From the NCBI GenBank assembly GCA_945860895.1, contig CAMASK010000017.1:1-44933 (forward strand): a stretch of 44,933 nucleotides of DNA. The letters are read 5' to 3'. Source of the DNA: Bacteriovorax stolpii (GTDB lineage Bacteria; Bdellovibrionota; Bacteriovoracia; Bacteriovoracales; Bacteriovoracaceae). The notes beneath the pieces are model-generated. The model made no database searches, was not told where the DNA came from, and was given only the letters and a program-made list of their open reading frames with translations. This document shows, in pieces, positions 25,319 to 32,922 of this stretch; the stretch's first letter is position 1; the number at the start of each line of letters is the position of its first letter. A program made the translations under genes and the position numbers.

Positions 25319-25333
25319 AAAAAAGGCTCCGTA
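25319..25333 (+). terminator. Left half of the terminator split by the insertion sequence
   Basis: AAAAAAGGCTCC followed by GTA is the 5' arm and loop start of a hairpin whose other arm, GGAGCC plus seven Ts, lies at 26700-26712. Removing the element and one GTA copy restores a 12-bp stem with a GTAA loop, a strong terminator serving both fliW and the convergent operon. Confidence 0.85.
25331..25333. repeat. Target-site duplication, left copy (GTA)
   Basis: GTA at 25331-25333 and 26696-26698 flank the element. Three-base duplications are normal for IS3-family elements. Confidence 0.8.
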
Positions 25334-25353
25334 TGATCTGTACCCCGTTTTCT
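25334..25353 (+). repeat. Left terminal inverted repeat of the IS
   Basis: The 20 bases TGATCTGTACCCCGTTTTCT match the complement of 26676-26695 at 18 positions. A shortened inverted copy recurs at 25402-25417, over the orfA start. Confidence 0.9.
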
Positions 25354-25390
25354 AGATAAGCAATAAAGACCGCTTTTTCTAGAAAATGGG
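25344..25390 (+). promoter_or_regulatory. Left-end hairpin of the IS
   Basis: Arms 25344-25356 and 25378-25390 pair over 13 bases with one wobble, around a 21-base loop containing a nested AAAG/CTTT stem. It would form only in RNA entering from outside the element. Such structures limit transposase synthesis from flanking promoters in other IS families. Confidence 0.5.
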
Positions 25391-25416
25391 TTAAAATCCT
25401 TAAAACGGAGCAGATC

Positions 25417-25794
25417 ATGAAGGGCCTTTCTATTTCGGACCTCAAAATTCTCGAATCTAGTCCTTACGTTCTCAAAATCACTGAAAAGCACATCATCTTC
25501 ACTGAACCTTTTAAGAATCTAATGCTGGAATCGTCTATCGAAGGGATGACGAGACAAGAAGCATTCAATAAAACTCTTGGGGTTGATTGCTTTGATAAAA
25601 AGTTCGTTGATACATGTCTAGCTAGATGGCGAAGGAAATGGAGGGCCGACGGTGATCTTGTCCCAGGAAAAAAGGGACGTAAAAAAGATTTAAACAAAAT
25701 GACCTTTGAAGAGATGAAAGCGGAAATCGCTTATCAGAAAGAGGTCATCGCTCATCTAAAAAAGCTCAGGGGCCTTGCGGACGACGAGCTTTGA
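25417..25794 (+). CDS. IS3-family transposase subunit OrfA
   Basis: OrfA (125 residues) is the DNA-binding subunit. It has a helix-turn-helix region around 45-75 (SIEGMTRQEAFNKTLGVDCF then FVDTCLARWRRKW), a basic stretch (PGKKGRKKD) and a C-terminal leucine-rich helix for multimerisation. CGGAG lies six bases before the ATG. The slippery A-AAA-AAG at 25758-25764 is in frame (codons AAA AAG), so some ribosomes should shift back one base and make OrfAB. The stop overlaps the orfB TTG as TTGA. Confidence 0.9.
   Translation: MKGLSISDLKILESSPYVLKITEKHIIFTEPFKNLMLESSIEGMTRQEAFNKTLGVDCFDKKFVDTCLARWRRKWRADGDLVPGKKGRKKDLNKMTFEEMKAEIAYQKEVIAHLKKLRGLADDEL
25758..25764 (+). promoter_or_regulatory. Programmed -1 frameshift site (A AAA AAG)
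   Basis: The heptamer is read in the orfA frame as xxA AAA AAG. After a -1 slip the frame stays open through AQGPCGRRA and joins orfB without a stop, producing the OrfAB transposase. This is the usual IS3-family arrangement. Confidence 0.75.
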
Positions 25795-26669
25795 CATTCG
25801 AGCTTATCCGTAAGGTCAAAGAATCCAATCATTCTTTGAAGATCTCTGCTCTCTGCAGAGCCGCTCGTGTTAGCTTGAGCGGTTATTATTACTTCGTAAA
25901 AACAAAGGAAGATCGAAGGCAAAGAGATCGCACCGCTCTGGAATTAATTAGAAAATACTTCCTAAAAAGTAGAGAGAAAGGTGGAGTTCGAACAATAGAC
26001 ATGATGATTCGAAATTCAACAGCAATGGTAGTTAATCATAAGAAGATTCAGAGAATTAAACGAGAATATGGACTAATAACAAAAATCAGAAGAAAAAATC
26101 CATATAAAAACCTTCCAGAGGCAGAAAACGCGCATACTCCAAATTTATTAAAAAGAGACTTTGTAACTCCTCTTCCGAATGAAATCTATTCTACTGATAT
26201 GACTTACTTATTCTACGCTGGAGGACAAAAAGCTTATCTGTCTGCAACTAAGGACCTGGCGACAAATGAAATAGTGTCTTACAAAGTGATGAGAACTCCA
26301 TCAATAGCGCACTTTACCGAAGAATTTAAAGACCTCCTGTCACAACTATCAATTACCACGCGACGATCGCTCATCGTGCACTCGGATCAAGGGTTCCAGT
26401 ATACGCATCCGAACTTCAGATTCTTACTTAAAGAACTTGGCGTGTCTCAGTCCATGTCTCGAAGAGGGAACTGCTATGATAATGCTCCAATCGAAAGCTT
26501 CTTTGGGCACTTCAAAGACCTATTGAACTTACGAAAGTGCAAAACCTTCACTGAGCTGACGAAGGAAGTTAAAGAAGTAATGGATTACTATAATTATGAA
26601 AGACCTCAGATAGCTTTAAACAAAAAGCCCCCGGCTGTTTACCGGGGGCTTATTAGCGGTCTTTTTTAA
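25791..26669 (+). CDS. IS3-family transposase subunit OrfB (DDE integrase core)
   Basis: OrfB carries the rve integrase fold. Its catalytic triad is visible as D136 (YSTDMTYL), D199 (VHSDQGFQYT) and E235 (NAPIESFFGHFK), with 35 residues between the last two. An N-terminal HTH_21-like segment (REKGGVRTIDMMIR) precedes it. The 292-residue frame opens at a TTG overlapping the orfA stop. The active protein is more likely OrfAB made by frameshifting. No stop or frameshift damage is seen. Confidence 0.93.
   Translation: MTFELIRKVKESNHSLKISALCRAARVSLSGYYYFVKTKEDRRQRDRTALELIRKYFLKSREKGGVRTIDMMIRNSTAMVVNHKKIQRIKREYGLITKIRRKNPYKNLPEAENAHTPNLLKRDFVTPLPNEIYSTDMTYLFYAGGQKAYLSATKDLATNEIVSYKVMRTPSIAHFTEEFKDLLSQLSITTRRSLIVHSDQGFQYTHPNFRFLLKELGVSQSMSRRGNCYDNAPIESFFGHFKDLLNLRKCKTFTELTKEVKEVMDYYNYERPQIALNKKPPAVYRGLISGLF
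26625..26651 (-). terminator. Inward-facing terminator at the right end of the IS
   Basis: A 10-bp GC-rich stem (26625-26634 with 26642-26651) with a 7-base loop is followed on the minus strand by CTTTTTG. It lies within the last codons of orfB. It should stop antisense transcription arriving from the operon at 26731-30518, which lost its own terminator to the insertion. Confidence 0.65.
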
Positions 26670-26675
26670 CTGTAC

Positions 26676-26695
26676 AGAAAACGGGGCTCAGATCA
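26676..26695 (-). repeat. Right terminal inverted repeat of the IS
   Basis: Read on the minus strand it is TGATCTGAGCCCCGTTTTCT, differing from the left repeat at two adjacent positions (AG for TA). Confidence 0.9.
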
Positions 26696-26712
26696 GTAAG
26701 GAGCCTTTTTTT
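26696..26712 (+). terminator. Right half of the split terminator, with the second GTA copy
   Basis: GTA (26696-26698) is the second target-duplication copy. A then completes the original GTAA loop, and GGAGCC (26700-26705) plus seven Ts complete the hairpin begun at 25319. Confidence 0.85.
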
Positions 26713-26730
26713 GTATCTGGAATTTTTAAT

Positions 26731-27462
26731 TTAGATATTAACCGTAGTTTCAGTAGCCCCGCGAGAAAGATTCATATACATATTAGCTTCTGAATGGCTG
26801 GGTTCGCGACTTAAAACGTTTTGCCACTCTGCTTGAGCTTCAATAATGTTTCCATTTCCATAATATAATAATCCAAGTGCAATTCGAGCTGGCATATATC
26901 CAGGCTGTTCATTCTTAAGACGCTTCAATTCTTCAAAAGCTTTTGAAGTGAAACCTTTCTTAGTATAGTTCTTGGCGATTTTAATTCTGATCTCGAGATT
27001 GTCAGGATCAAGAGTTGCTGATTTATTATATTCAAAAAGAGCTTCTTCATAACGACCATAAGAAGCGTACATTTCTGCGAGCTCGTAATGCTTGAGAGAA
27101 AATTTACGATTTAAATGAGGATCAGAAAGGCCCTGACCTTGGCCGCTCTTAACGTGTGAATTGGCCTTTTCGAAAATAGCCTTAGCCTCTTCGTATTTGC
27201 CAATATCATTGTAAATAACAGAGAGAGAGATCGCTGCATCCGTATGATGTGGATCTAGCTCCAGAACCCGGCTAAAAGCTTTTATGGCCTTGCCTAACTC
27301 GCCCCTAACATGGAAAACGTTAGCAAGATGAAAGAAACCTTCAGTTGAATTTGGATTTTGGTCAATTACTTCATTAAGTAACAGGCTTGCGGTCTTTAGA
27401 TCATTTTTTTGGAAAGCTTCCTTAGCTTTTTTAAGCAAGTCATTCATTTTGACGTATTCCAA
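26731..27462 (-). CDS. Tetratricopeptide-repeat protein
   Basis: The protein is built of consecutive 34-residue TPRs from end to end (for example FFHLANVFHVRGELGKAIKA, FSRVLELDPHH, and AEMYASYGRYEEALFEYNKS, ATLDPDN). It has no signal peptide, so it is probably a cytoplasmic scaffold. I start it at TTG 27462 because a strong GGGGAGG lies five bases upstream. A TTG at 27492 would run back into the bamD-like gene without a ribosome-binding site, and the ATG at 27447 is too far away. It is last in the minus-strand operon. Confidence 0.8.
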   Translation of the reverse strand: MEYVKMNDLLKKAKEAFQKNDLKTASLLLNEVIDQNPNSTEGFFHLANVFHVRGELGKAIKAFSRVLELDPHHTDAAISLSVIYNDIGKYEEAKAIFEKANSHVKSGQGQGLSDPHLNRKFSLKHYELAEMYASYGRYEEALFEYNKSATLDPDNLEIRIKIAKNYTKKGFTSKAFEELKRLKNEQPGYMPARIALGLLYYGNGNIIEAQAEWQNVLSREPSHSEANMYMNLSRGATETTVNI

Positions 27463-27473
27463 GCCAACCTCCC

Positions 27474-28217
27474 CTAAAGTTTTTTGCTGCAAGTATCTTT
27501 AATTGATTTTATTTCGGACTGGGACTGTTTATCAACTAATTGGTAAAACTTTTCTATGTATTCAAGACAAGGATTCCACTCTTTCAACTCATAAGTAGCC
27601 AGAATTGTTCTAAGCATCGCATGCTCACGAGTTTTCTTATCCTGATGATTCTCTAAAATATCCAAATACCAATAGCGTGCCGGGGCATACTTATCTGTTT
27701 TAAAATAAAAATCGGCTATATAAAGATCTTTTTGACGAAGCATTTGCTTAGCTTTCTTAATTTTCTTTAAAGCCTGGCCTTTGTAATTATTGTCACCGTA
27801 TTTTTGAACCACTTCTTCATAATACTTAATTGCTTCGAGTGCTGGTTCTAGATCACGGTCAATAGTGTCAGGGATTTGTTTGTAAAATGATTCTGCTATT
27901 CTAAAAATGACATAAGCTATCTTTTCATGTCTTGGATGAAAATCACGGAATAATAAATAGGCTGCAGCCGACTCTACAAAACTTTCCTGCTCAAATAGAA
28001 TATCTGCCTGCATAAGTTCTGCCGGAGTAGCATAAAAAGAATATGGATGCTGGGTTTTAATGGCATTGAGCTTCTCTGTGGCCAGAATAAAACGTTCTGC
28101 AGCTACTAATTCCTCAGCTTCCTTAAATAGAACTTCAGCCTCTGTACGACCTTTCGGCTTATCAGAAGAACAAGCAGCGAATATGGAAACTAGAATAACT
28201 AATCGTATTAAACTCAT
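27474..28217 (-). CDS. bamD: BamD-like outer-membrane assembly lipoprotein
   Basis: BamD is the essential lipoprotein that works with BamA to insert barrels in the outer membrane. The signal ends with the lipobox FAAC at about residue 16. The 247 residues follow BamD along their whole length: AEELVAAERFILATEKLNAI, THPYSFYA-type first repeat, DRDLEPALEAIKYYEEVV, and KDLYIADFYFKTDKYAPARY. Its start overlaps the permease stop by four bases. A general TPR lipoprotein (YfiO-like) is the alternative name for the same family. Confidence 0.85.
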   Translation of the reverse strand: MSLIRLVILVSIFAACSSDKPKGRTEAEVLFKEAEELVAAERFILATEKLNAIKTQHPYSFYATPAELMQADILFEQESFVESAAAYLLFRDFHPRHEKIAYVIFRIAESFYKQIPDTIDRDLEPALEAIKYYEEVVQKYGDNNYKGQALKKIKKAKQMLRQKDLYIADFYFKTDKYAPARYWYLDILENHQDKKTREHAMLRTILATYELKEWNPCLEYIEKFYQLVDKQSQSEIKSIKDTCSKKL

Positions 28218-29242
28218 AATTGTACCGAAAGATCCTTGTAGATTTCTTGAAACAATAACTTAAAAAAAGCAATAAATGGAATGATTACAATCATTCCCAC
28301 AATTCCGCCAACTTGACCACCGACGATTACACTTACCACAACGATAATAGGGTTTAAATCTACCACTTTGGAAACCAAAAGTGGGAATACTAAGACCATG
28401 TCGATTAAGTTGGCAAAGGCAAAAATAAAAACCATCCCTAACATGGAGATTTGAGGGTCCTGCGATAAAAGGGCAACTAATAAAGCAGGTAAAACACCAA
28501 TTAAAGGTCCAATGTAAGGCAAGATATTAGTGATCCCTGCAATAAAGCCTAGAACGAAGGGATATGGGAAGCCAATAGCCAGAAGTCCAATCGTAACGAT
28601 AGTACCCAAAAATGTGGCTTCTATAAATTTGGCAATGATGTACTCACCAAATTTTGTATTAAACTGAGAAGTTAAAACATATGTTTTCTCAAAAATAGAA
28701 TTAGGAATTGAGCGAAGAAATTTGTGACTAAATTTTTTGCTTTGGAAAAAGAAAAAATATAAAAACATTGGCACTAATAGCATCCATTCAAAGAATGAAG
28801 AAAGATAAGTTGGAATTTGAGCCAGTAATAATGCTCCTTGTTTTTCAAGTTTCCTAACAACAAAACTAACCGGATCAATATTAATTCGGTAACCGATTTT
28901 TTCAAAAACATAGACTTTAAATATAAAAAACTTATCCTGTAGATTCTTCTGGAGCTCAGGTAATTGAGCTGAAAATTTGCTGAAGTCTGTATCAATATTA
29001 TAAAAAGCTGCAAAAAGCGGAAACATTGAAAATACAACACCTAAAATCAGAAGCATAAAAAAGAAAATACGTTGCTGTCCTGATCCATTGAGGAGAAGTA
29101 CCTTTAAAGGTTGGGCCATCAAATAAATGATGTAAGCAAAACCAAAAGGCAGTGTTAATCGAGGAAACAAAAAAGCAAAGCTAATTGTTGCGAATAATAG
29201 AAAGAAAAAAAGAAATAATTTTAACTTTAAATTTCGATGCAT
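28214..29242 (-). CDS. AI-2E family membrane permease
   Basis: The 342-residue integral protein has the AI-2E_transport topology: two N-terminal helices, a soluble loop (about 75-135), then a helical bundle ending in FPYPFVLGFIAGITNILPYI and the conserved GPLIGVLPALLVALL. Members export quorum signals, act as Na+/H+ antiporters or have unknown substrates, so the substrate here is not known. Its stop overlaps bamD by four bases. Confidence 0.85.
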   Translation of the reverse strand: MHRNLKLKLFLFFFLLFATISFAFLFPRLTLPFGFAYIIYLMAQPLKVLLLNGSGQQRIFFFMLLILGVVFSMFPLFAAFYNIDTDFSKFSAQLPELQKNLQDKFFIFKVYVFEKIGYRINIDPVSFVVRKLEKQGALLLAQIPTYLSSFFEWMLLVPMFLYFFFFQSKKFSHKFLRSIPNSIFEKTYVLTSQFNTKFGEYIIAKFIEATFLGTIVTIGLLAIGFPYPFVLGFIAGITNILPYIGPLIGVLPALLVALLSQDPQISMLGMVFIFAFANLIDMVLVFPLLVSKVVDLNPIIVVVSVIVGGQVGGIVGMIVIIPFIAFFKLLFQEIYKDLSVQL

Positions 29243-29244
29243 GG

Positions 29245-29859
29245 TTAAACTCTCTGCTCAAGCTCTTTAATCTTTCGCTTAAGTGACATTACTTCACGGG
29301 TTAAATGTCCCATTCGGTTAGCCATAATAAGGGCTGTTTCACGTAAAAACTTAGCACCTAATACTGGATAGAATTCAAGCATTTTTTCAAGGTCAGGCTT
29401 AAAGATTCCTAATACTACCGTATTCTCAGCGGCTACAACTGAAGCACTTCTGCGATTGAATTCTTCAAGCAAGCCCATTTCTCCAAAATATTGTCTCTGA
29501 TCAAGGCGAATGATCAATTCACCTAGATCATCCTTGTTAGGATTTAGATGATTTGCATAAATATTTACAGAACCTTGAAATACAAAATAAAAACCGTAAC
29601 CAGAATCACCCTGCCGAAAAATGACTTCACTTGTTATGAATTCACGACGATGTAAAAATTTTGAAAATAATCTGAGTTCATTATCTGAAAACGAATTGAG
29701 CACTGAAATTTTCTTAAAGAATTCATGATAATTTTCTTTTGAAGAACCAAATGAAAGTGGACTTGCATCCCATAAATATTTTAGCAGGGGAATGTCCAAT
29801 TTATCGGGAATGACCTCGCCTCTTTGATTTTTTTCCATCATATCTTTTTCGTAACTCAT
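29245..29859 (-). CDS. Cyclic nucleotide-binding domain protein
   Basis: Residues about 50-165 form a cNMP-binding barrel: REFITSEVIFRQGDSGYGFY then the phosphate-binding cassette YFGEMGLLEEFNRRSASVVA, with the Gly-Glu and Arg that bind the sugar phosphate. A C-terminal coiled helix (VMSLKRKIKELEQRV) replaces a DNA-binding domain, so it is a sensor or adaptor rather than a Crp regulator. It sits two bases before the permease gene and overlaps the upstream gene by four bases, suggesting it signals to the membrane proteins of the operon. Confidence 0.85.
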   Translation of the reverse strand: MSYEKDMMEKNQRGEVIPDKLDIPLLKYLWDASPLSFGSSKENYHEFFKKISVLNSFSDNELRLFSKFLHRREFITSEVIFRQGDSGYGFYFVFQGSVNIYANHLNPNKDDLGELIIRLDQRQYFGEMGLLEEFNRRSASVVAAENTVVLGIFKPDLEKMLEFYPVLGAKFLRETALIMANRMGHLTREVMSLKRKIKELEQRV

Positions 29860-30518
29860 TTAAGCTCCAAACGTTTTAAACCTTGTGACTTTATCCAGCC
29901 TGAAAATCTTGACGGGTAAATAATTTGTTCCCAATCACCTTTCACATTTGTAATTAGCAATAGTCCTGGAGGTAATTCTCCTCTGGCTTCGAACAAAGCC
30001 GATGGCCCCTCAAAGATAATTATAGAATTTATAGCGATTTTTTTTGGCCATGAATCAATCCAAAAATTAAGAATAATTGGGAATGAGACTGAACCCAAAA
30101 AGATCATAGCAGATTTTAATGAGGGTGATTTTTTTATCAGCCATAAACCAATGATTAAAAAAATTAAACTGAGACTTAAAAGAGGACCTTGACTAGCAAT
30201 CATTCCGGCTTTAATCAGGTAATCAGATGGATCCAGTGGCTTCTCTAAACGAGGAATCTCTAAAATATTTTCTACTAACTCAAGATTCTGATGTAATTCC
30301 TTTGAATCCATTCCAGAACGTTCAGCTAAAATAAAATGCAAACGGGCCATAGGCCAGTTTTTCATCTCTGCCAAAACTGTACCCATATCGTAATGCCAAA
30401 TACTAGGATCAATTTCTTTTTGATTTTTTTCCAGAGTCAAAATAGCATTAGGATAGTCCTTTTTAAGATAATATTCTTCAAAGGTTTTCAAGGCGTTTTC
30501 TATAGTAGTATCCTCCAA
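29856..30518 (-). CDS. TPR/SH3-like membrane protein (BatE-like)
   Basis: The 220-residue protein has about 90 residues of TPR-like helices (FEEYYLKKDYPNAILTLEKN, WHYDMGTVLAEMKNWPMARL), then two transmembrane helices (about 112-130 and 137-153). It ends in a small beta domain that ends SGWIKSQGLKRLELK, as in bacterial SH3 domains. The order recalls BatE of aerotolerance operons, but no batA-D genes are adjacent. It is first in the minus-strand operon. Confidence 0.6.
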   Translation of the reverse strand: MEDTTIENALKTFEEYYLKKDYPNAILTLEKNQKEIDPSIWHYDMGTVLAEMKNWPMARLHFILAERSGMDSKELHQNLELVENILEIPRLEKPLDPSDYLIKAGMIASQGPLLSLSLIFLIIGLWLIKKSPSLKSAMIFLGSVSFPIILNFWIDSWPKKIAINSIIIFEGPSALFEARGELPPGLLLITNVKGDWEQIIYPSRFSGWIKSQGLKRLELK

Positions 30519-30571
30519 ATGTGATAGTTATTATCCCTAGCGACTTAAAGTAAATCAAGGACAACGATAGA

Positions 30572-31273
30572 ATGACACCTCGGACAAAAGAGATTGGGGA
30601 GCTAGGCGATCTGGGCTGGCTTTCCCAACAACTATTGAGTCAAGTTGATTCTAAAAATTCTACTTACGACTTATCCGGTGAGGGTTCTTTATTTAAACTC
30701 CTGCACCCCTCACTTATAAAGTGCCGTCATTCTTTTTACCAAGGTCAATCTGATTTAATATCCAAAGAAAAGTGTCAGGATTGGTATATTTCGACTTTCA
30801 AAAATATCTCAAAAGCCCAAGCCTTGCATTCGAAAGTCTCCACTTTTGGTGGATTTCCCTATCAGATTTATGCTTTCCTCGTCCAGTCTCCCTTTGAGGC
30901 GATCTTAGATTTCGGAAAATTAGGGGCTATTTACGTCAGTCAAAATGTCATAGAAATCGATAAGCAAGATCAGGCGCTCCATCATTTAGAATTACCAATT
31001 TGGTTGGATTACGCGTTAAGTCCCGAATTATGGAGTCCTGCTGGTAAGTGGACTCGCTTTCATGAGAGGCTTCATACGCAATTTGAAAAATTTGGTTTAT
31101 TAGTACATAAAGATTCGCCCGGGTACTATCCGCTTAAAACGGAAGCTCAGTGGCTGAAAGATTATGGTTTTGTGGGCAAACTCTCATCTACATCTTTTGA
31201 ACTTATTTTGCCTTGGGACTTTCCACTAACTGGATTAGTTGAATTAGAAAAAATCCTGGCACGGGGGCCATAA
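30572..31273 (+). CDS. Protein of unknown function upstream of astA
   Basis: I do not recognise this 233-residue soluble protein. It has no signal peptide or membrane helix, one Cys in KCRHSFYQG and another in KEKCQDW, and many aromatic residues (for example WSPAGKWTRFHERLHTQFE). Its stop abuts the astA-like ATG with no gap, so both are one transcript and translation is likely coupled. A role linked to the acyltransferase is inferred only from this. Confidence 0.7.
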   Translation: MTPRTKEIGELGDLGWLSQQLLSQVDSKNSTYDLSGEGSLFKLLHPSLIKCRHSFYQGQSDLISKEKCQDWYISTFKNISKAQALHSKVSTFGGFPYQIYAFLVQSPFEAILDFGKLGAIYVSQNVIEIDKQDQALHHLELPIWLDYALSPELWSPAGKWTRFHERLHTQFEKFGLLVHKDSPGYYPLKTEAQWLKDYGFVGKLSSTSFELILPWDFPLTGLVELEKILARGP

Positions 31274-32302
31274 ATGTATATTCTCAGATCAGTTAAAACT
31301 GATGACCTTAAAGACCTTTTTAAGCTCAGTAATCTTATGACATTTATAAATCTTCCTCCCGATGAAGAACTAATAAGCAAAAAAATCTCAAGTTCAATGA
31401 AGAGTTTTAAAAATCCTAGTAAGCGATTATGGGAAAACTACTATATTTTTGTTTTAGAAGATCACAACAGTGGGGACATTCTAGGTGTTTCAATGATCCA
31501 TGCTCAACATGGAACTGAAAATGAACCTCATTTTTTTTTAACGGTAGGACAGGAAGCAAAATTCTCTCAAACTATTAATACTGGTTTTGTTCATGGGACG
31601 CTAAAATTAGGTCTAGATACTAATGGTCCAACAGAAATTGGTGGATTAATCCTGAGTCCTGAATTTCGTGGTCACCCAGAAAAACTTGGAAAACAATTAT
31701 CTTTTGTTCGTTTTCTTTACATGATCAATAATACTGATCGATTCAAACCGATGATACACTCCGAACTAATGCCACCATTGGATAGAAATGGAAACTCCCC
31801 CCTATGGGAAGCCGTTGGCCGAAGATTTTTTAATATGAATTATCATGAGGCTGATGTTTTAAGTCGTAATAATAAAGAATTTATTTTGAGTCTTTTCCCC
31901 TCAGAAAATATCTATCAAACTCTTCTTCCTATGGAAGCCAGAGAGTCTATTGGAAAAGTTGGAAAAGAAACTGAACCTGTAAAAAGAATGCTGGAAAATA
32001 TTGGTTTTAAATATACTTGTGAAGTTGATCCTTTTGATGGTGGTCCTCATTATCGATGTCCACTTAAGGACATACGGCCAATAAAAGAAAGAATAACTGG
32101 TCAACTTATTGATAAAGGAACATTTAATCCGTCGAAGACAAGAGAAGTTTTAATTTCAGTAGAAAACGTTGATTATGATTTTTTTGCATTTAAGACTTTG
32201 CTTGAGATTCATGGAGATGGACAAGTTTCAATGGATTCAAATTTAATGAAAACCCTAGGTATCAAATCGCCACAGAAAGTAACCGCGATACCATTTAGTT
32301 AA
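31274..32302 (+). CDS. astA: Arginine N-succinyltransferase family protein (AstA-like)
   Basis: AstA transfers succinyl from succinyl-CoA to the alpha-amine of arginine, opening the AST arginine-degradation route. The 342-residue GNAT-fold protein aligns along the family. Matches include LRSVKTDDLKDLFKLSNLM, LPPDEELISKKISSSMKSF, and MHSEL-like MIHSELMPPLDRNGNSPLWE. AVGRRFFNMNYHEADVLSRN and FDGGPHYRCPLKDIRPI follow. No astB, astC, astD or astE is nearby, so substrate and pathway are open. Its stop overlaps the convergent 32299 gene by four bases. Confidence 0.85.
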   Translation: MYILRSVKTDDLKDLFKLSNLMTFINLPPDEELISKKISSSMKSFKNPSKRLWENYYIFVLEDHNSGDILGVSMIHAQHGTENEPHFFLTVGQEAKFSQTINTGFVHGTLKLGLDTNGPTEIGGLILSPEFRGHPEKLGKQLSFVRFLYMINNTDRFKPMIHSELMPPLDRNGNSPLWEAVGRRFFNMNYHEADVLSRNNKEFILSLFPSENIYQTLLPMEARESIGKVGKETEPVKRMLENIGFKYTCEVDPFDGGPHYRCPLKDIRPIKERITGQLIDKGTFNPSKTREVLISVENVDYDFFAFKTLLEIHGDGQVSMDSNLMKTLGIKSPQKVTAIPFS

Positions 32303-32775
32303 GCTTGTTTTTTATCTACTAAAACACCATTTATTGATGCAAAACGAATTTTTTCAGCATCTTCGCTAGATGGTTTTTTTACCACATACATTTGTGTAGA
32401 GCGTGCATATCCTTTTACGGCATCTTTTTTCAAAGGTACTGAAACATCTCTCGTTAGTTCACGGTGCCATAAGAGAAAATCACTAGATAGGATTGAGGAC
32501 GAATCATCAGTGGATACTTCTTTTTTCGCTGGCCTTTCTTGAGAATTGTCCAAATCATTAGGTTGGTAAGGCTTTTTATTGAAAGGTAGAACATTTTTTT
32601 CTTCAGGGTTAGGCTCGACATGCGCCACCGCATCTGAACCATAGTTCCAAGCCATTAGCTCCTCGCCAGCTGCTTTTTTTAGTTCTACCGGCTTAACTTG
32701 GATCGTACGAGAGATTTTTAGTATCTCTTCAAGGCCAAAAATCCGCAAAGCTTTTAGAACAAACGATTTAGCCAC
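32299..32775 (-). CDS. Unknown protein with disordered middle
   Basis: The 158-residue product has a helical N-terminus (VLKALRIFGLEEILKISRTI), a charged Pro/Ser-rich middle and a short basic C-terminal part. It has no signal peptide and no known motif. The start is GTG 32775, five bases after a perfect AAGGAGGT. A TTG at 32781 overlaps that site and is unlikely. Confidence 0.65.
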   Translation of the reverse strand: MAKSFVLKALRIFGLEEILKISRTIQVKPVELKKAAGEELMAWNYGSDAVAHVEPNPEEKNVLPFNKKPYQPNDLDNSQERPAKKEVSTDDSSSILSSDFLLWHRELTRDVSVPLKKDAVKGYARSTQMYVVKKPSSEDAEKIRFASINGVLVDKKQA

Positions 32776-32870
32776 GGCCAACCTCCTTTCCTAGCTATAT
32801 CGGTCAAAAAAGGCAAAAACTTGAGTGTTTTACTATATTTATTTATCCTCTAATGGTCTAAAAAGATGTG

Positions 32871-32899
32871 TGGACAAACAAAAGGGGCAGGTTTATAAA
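32871..32899 (+). promoter_or_regulatory. Sigma-70 promoter of tRNA-Asn
   Basis: TGGACA (32871-32876) and TATAAA (32894-32899) are 17 bases apart, a near-consensus promoter. The start would be near 32906, 17 bases before the tRNA. It probably also transcribes the HExxH gene. Confidence 0.7.
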
Positions 32900-32922
32900 A
32901 TACTGACCTTTTGACAATGAGT

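Larger units (their letters stand above)
25334..26695 (+). mobile_element. IS3-family insertion sequence, complete, 1362 bp
   Basis: The element starts TGATCTG and ends CAGATCA, with 20-base terminal inverted repeats identical at 18 positions and a GTA target duplication. It encodes orfA and orfB in overlapping frames, orfB one frame back, with an in-frame A-AAA-AAG slippery site. Both reading frames are intact, so it may be active or a recent arrival. It lies in the loop of the fliW terminator. The TG...CA ends and DD(35)E transposase support IS3; the subgroup is uncertain. Confidence 0.95.

Noticed and set aside
25791-26669. OrfB as an independently translated transposase
   Set aside because: The TTG overlapping the orfA stop is possible, but the in-frame slippery A-AAA-AAG with an open -1 frame makes the fused OrfAB the likelier product.
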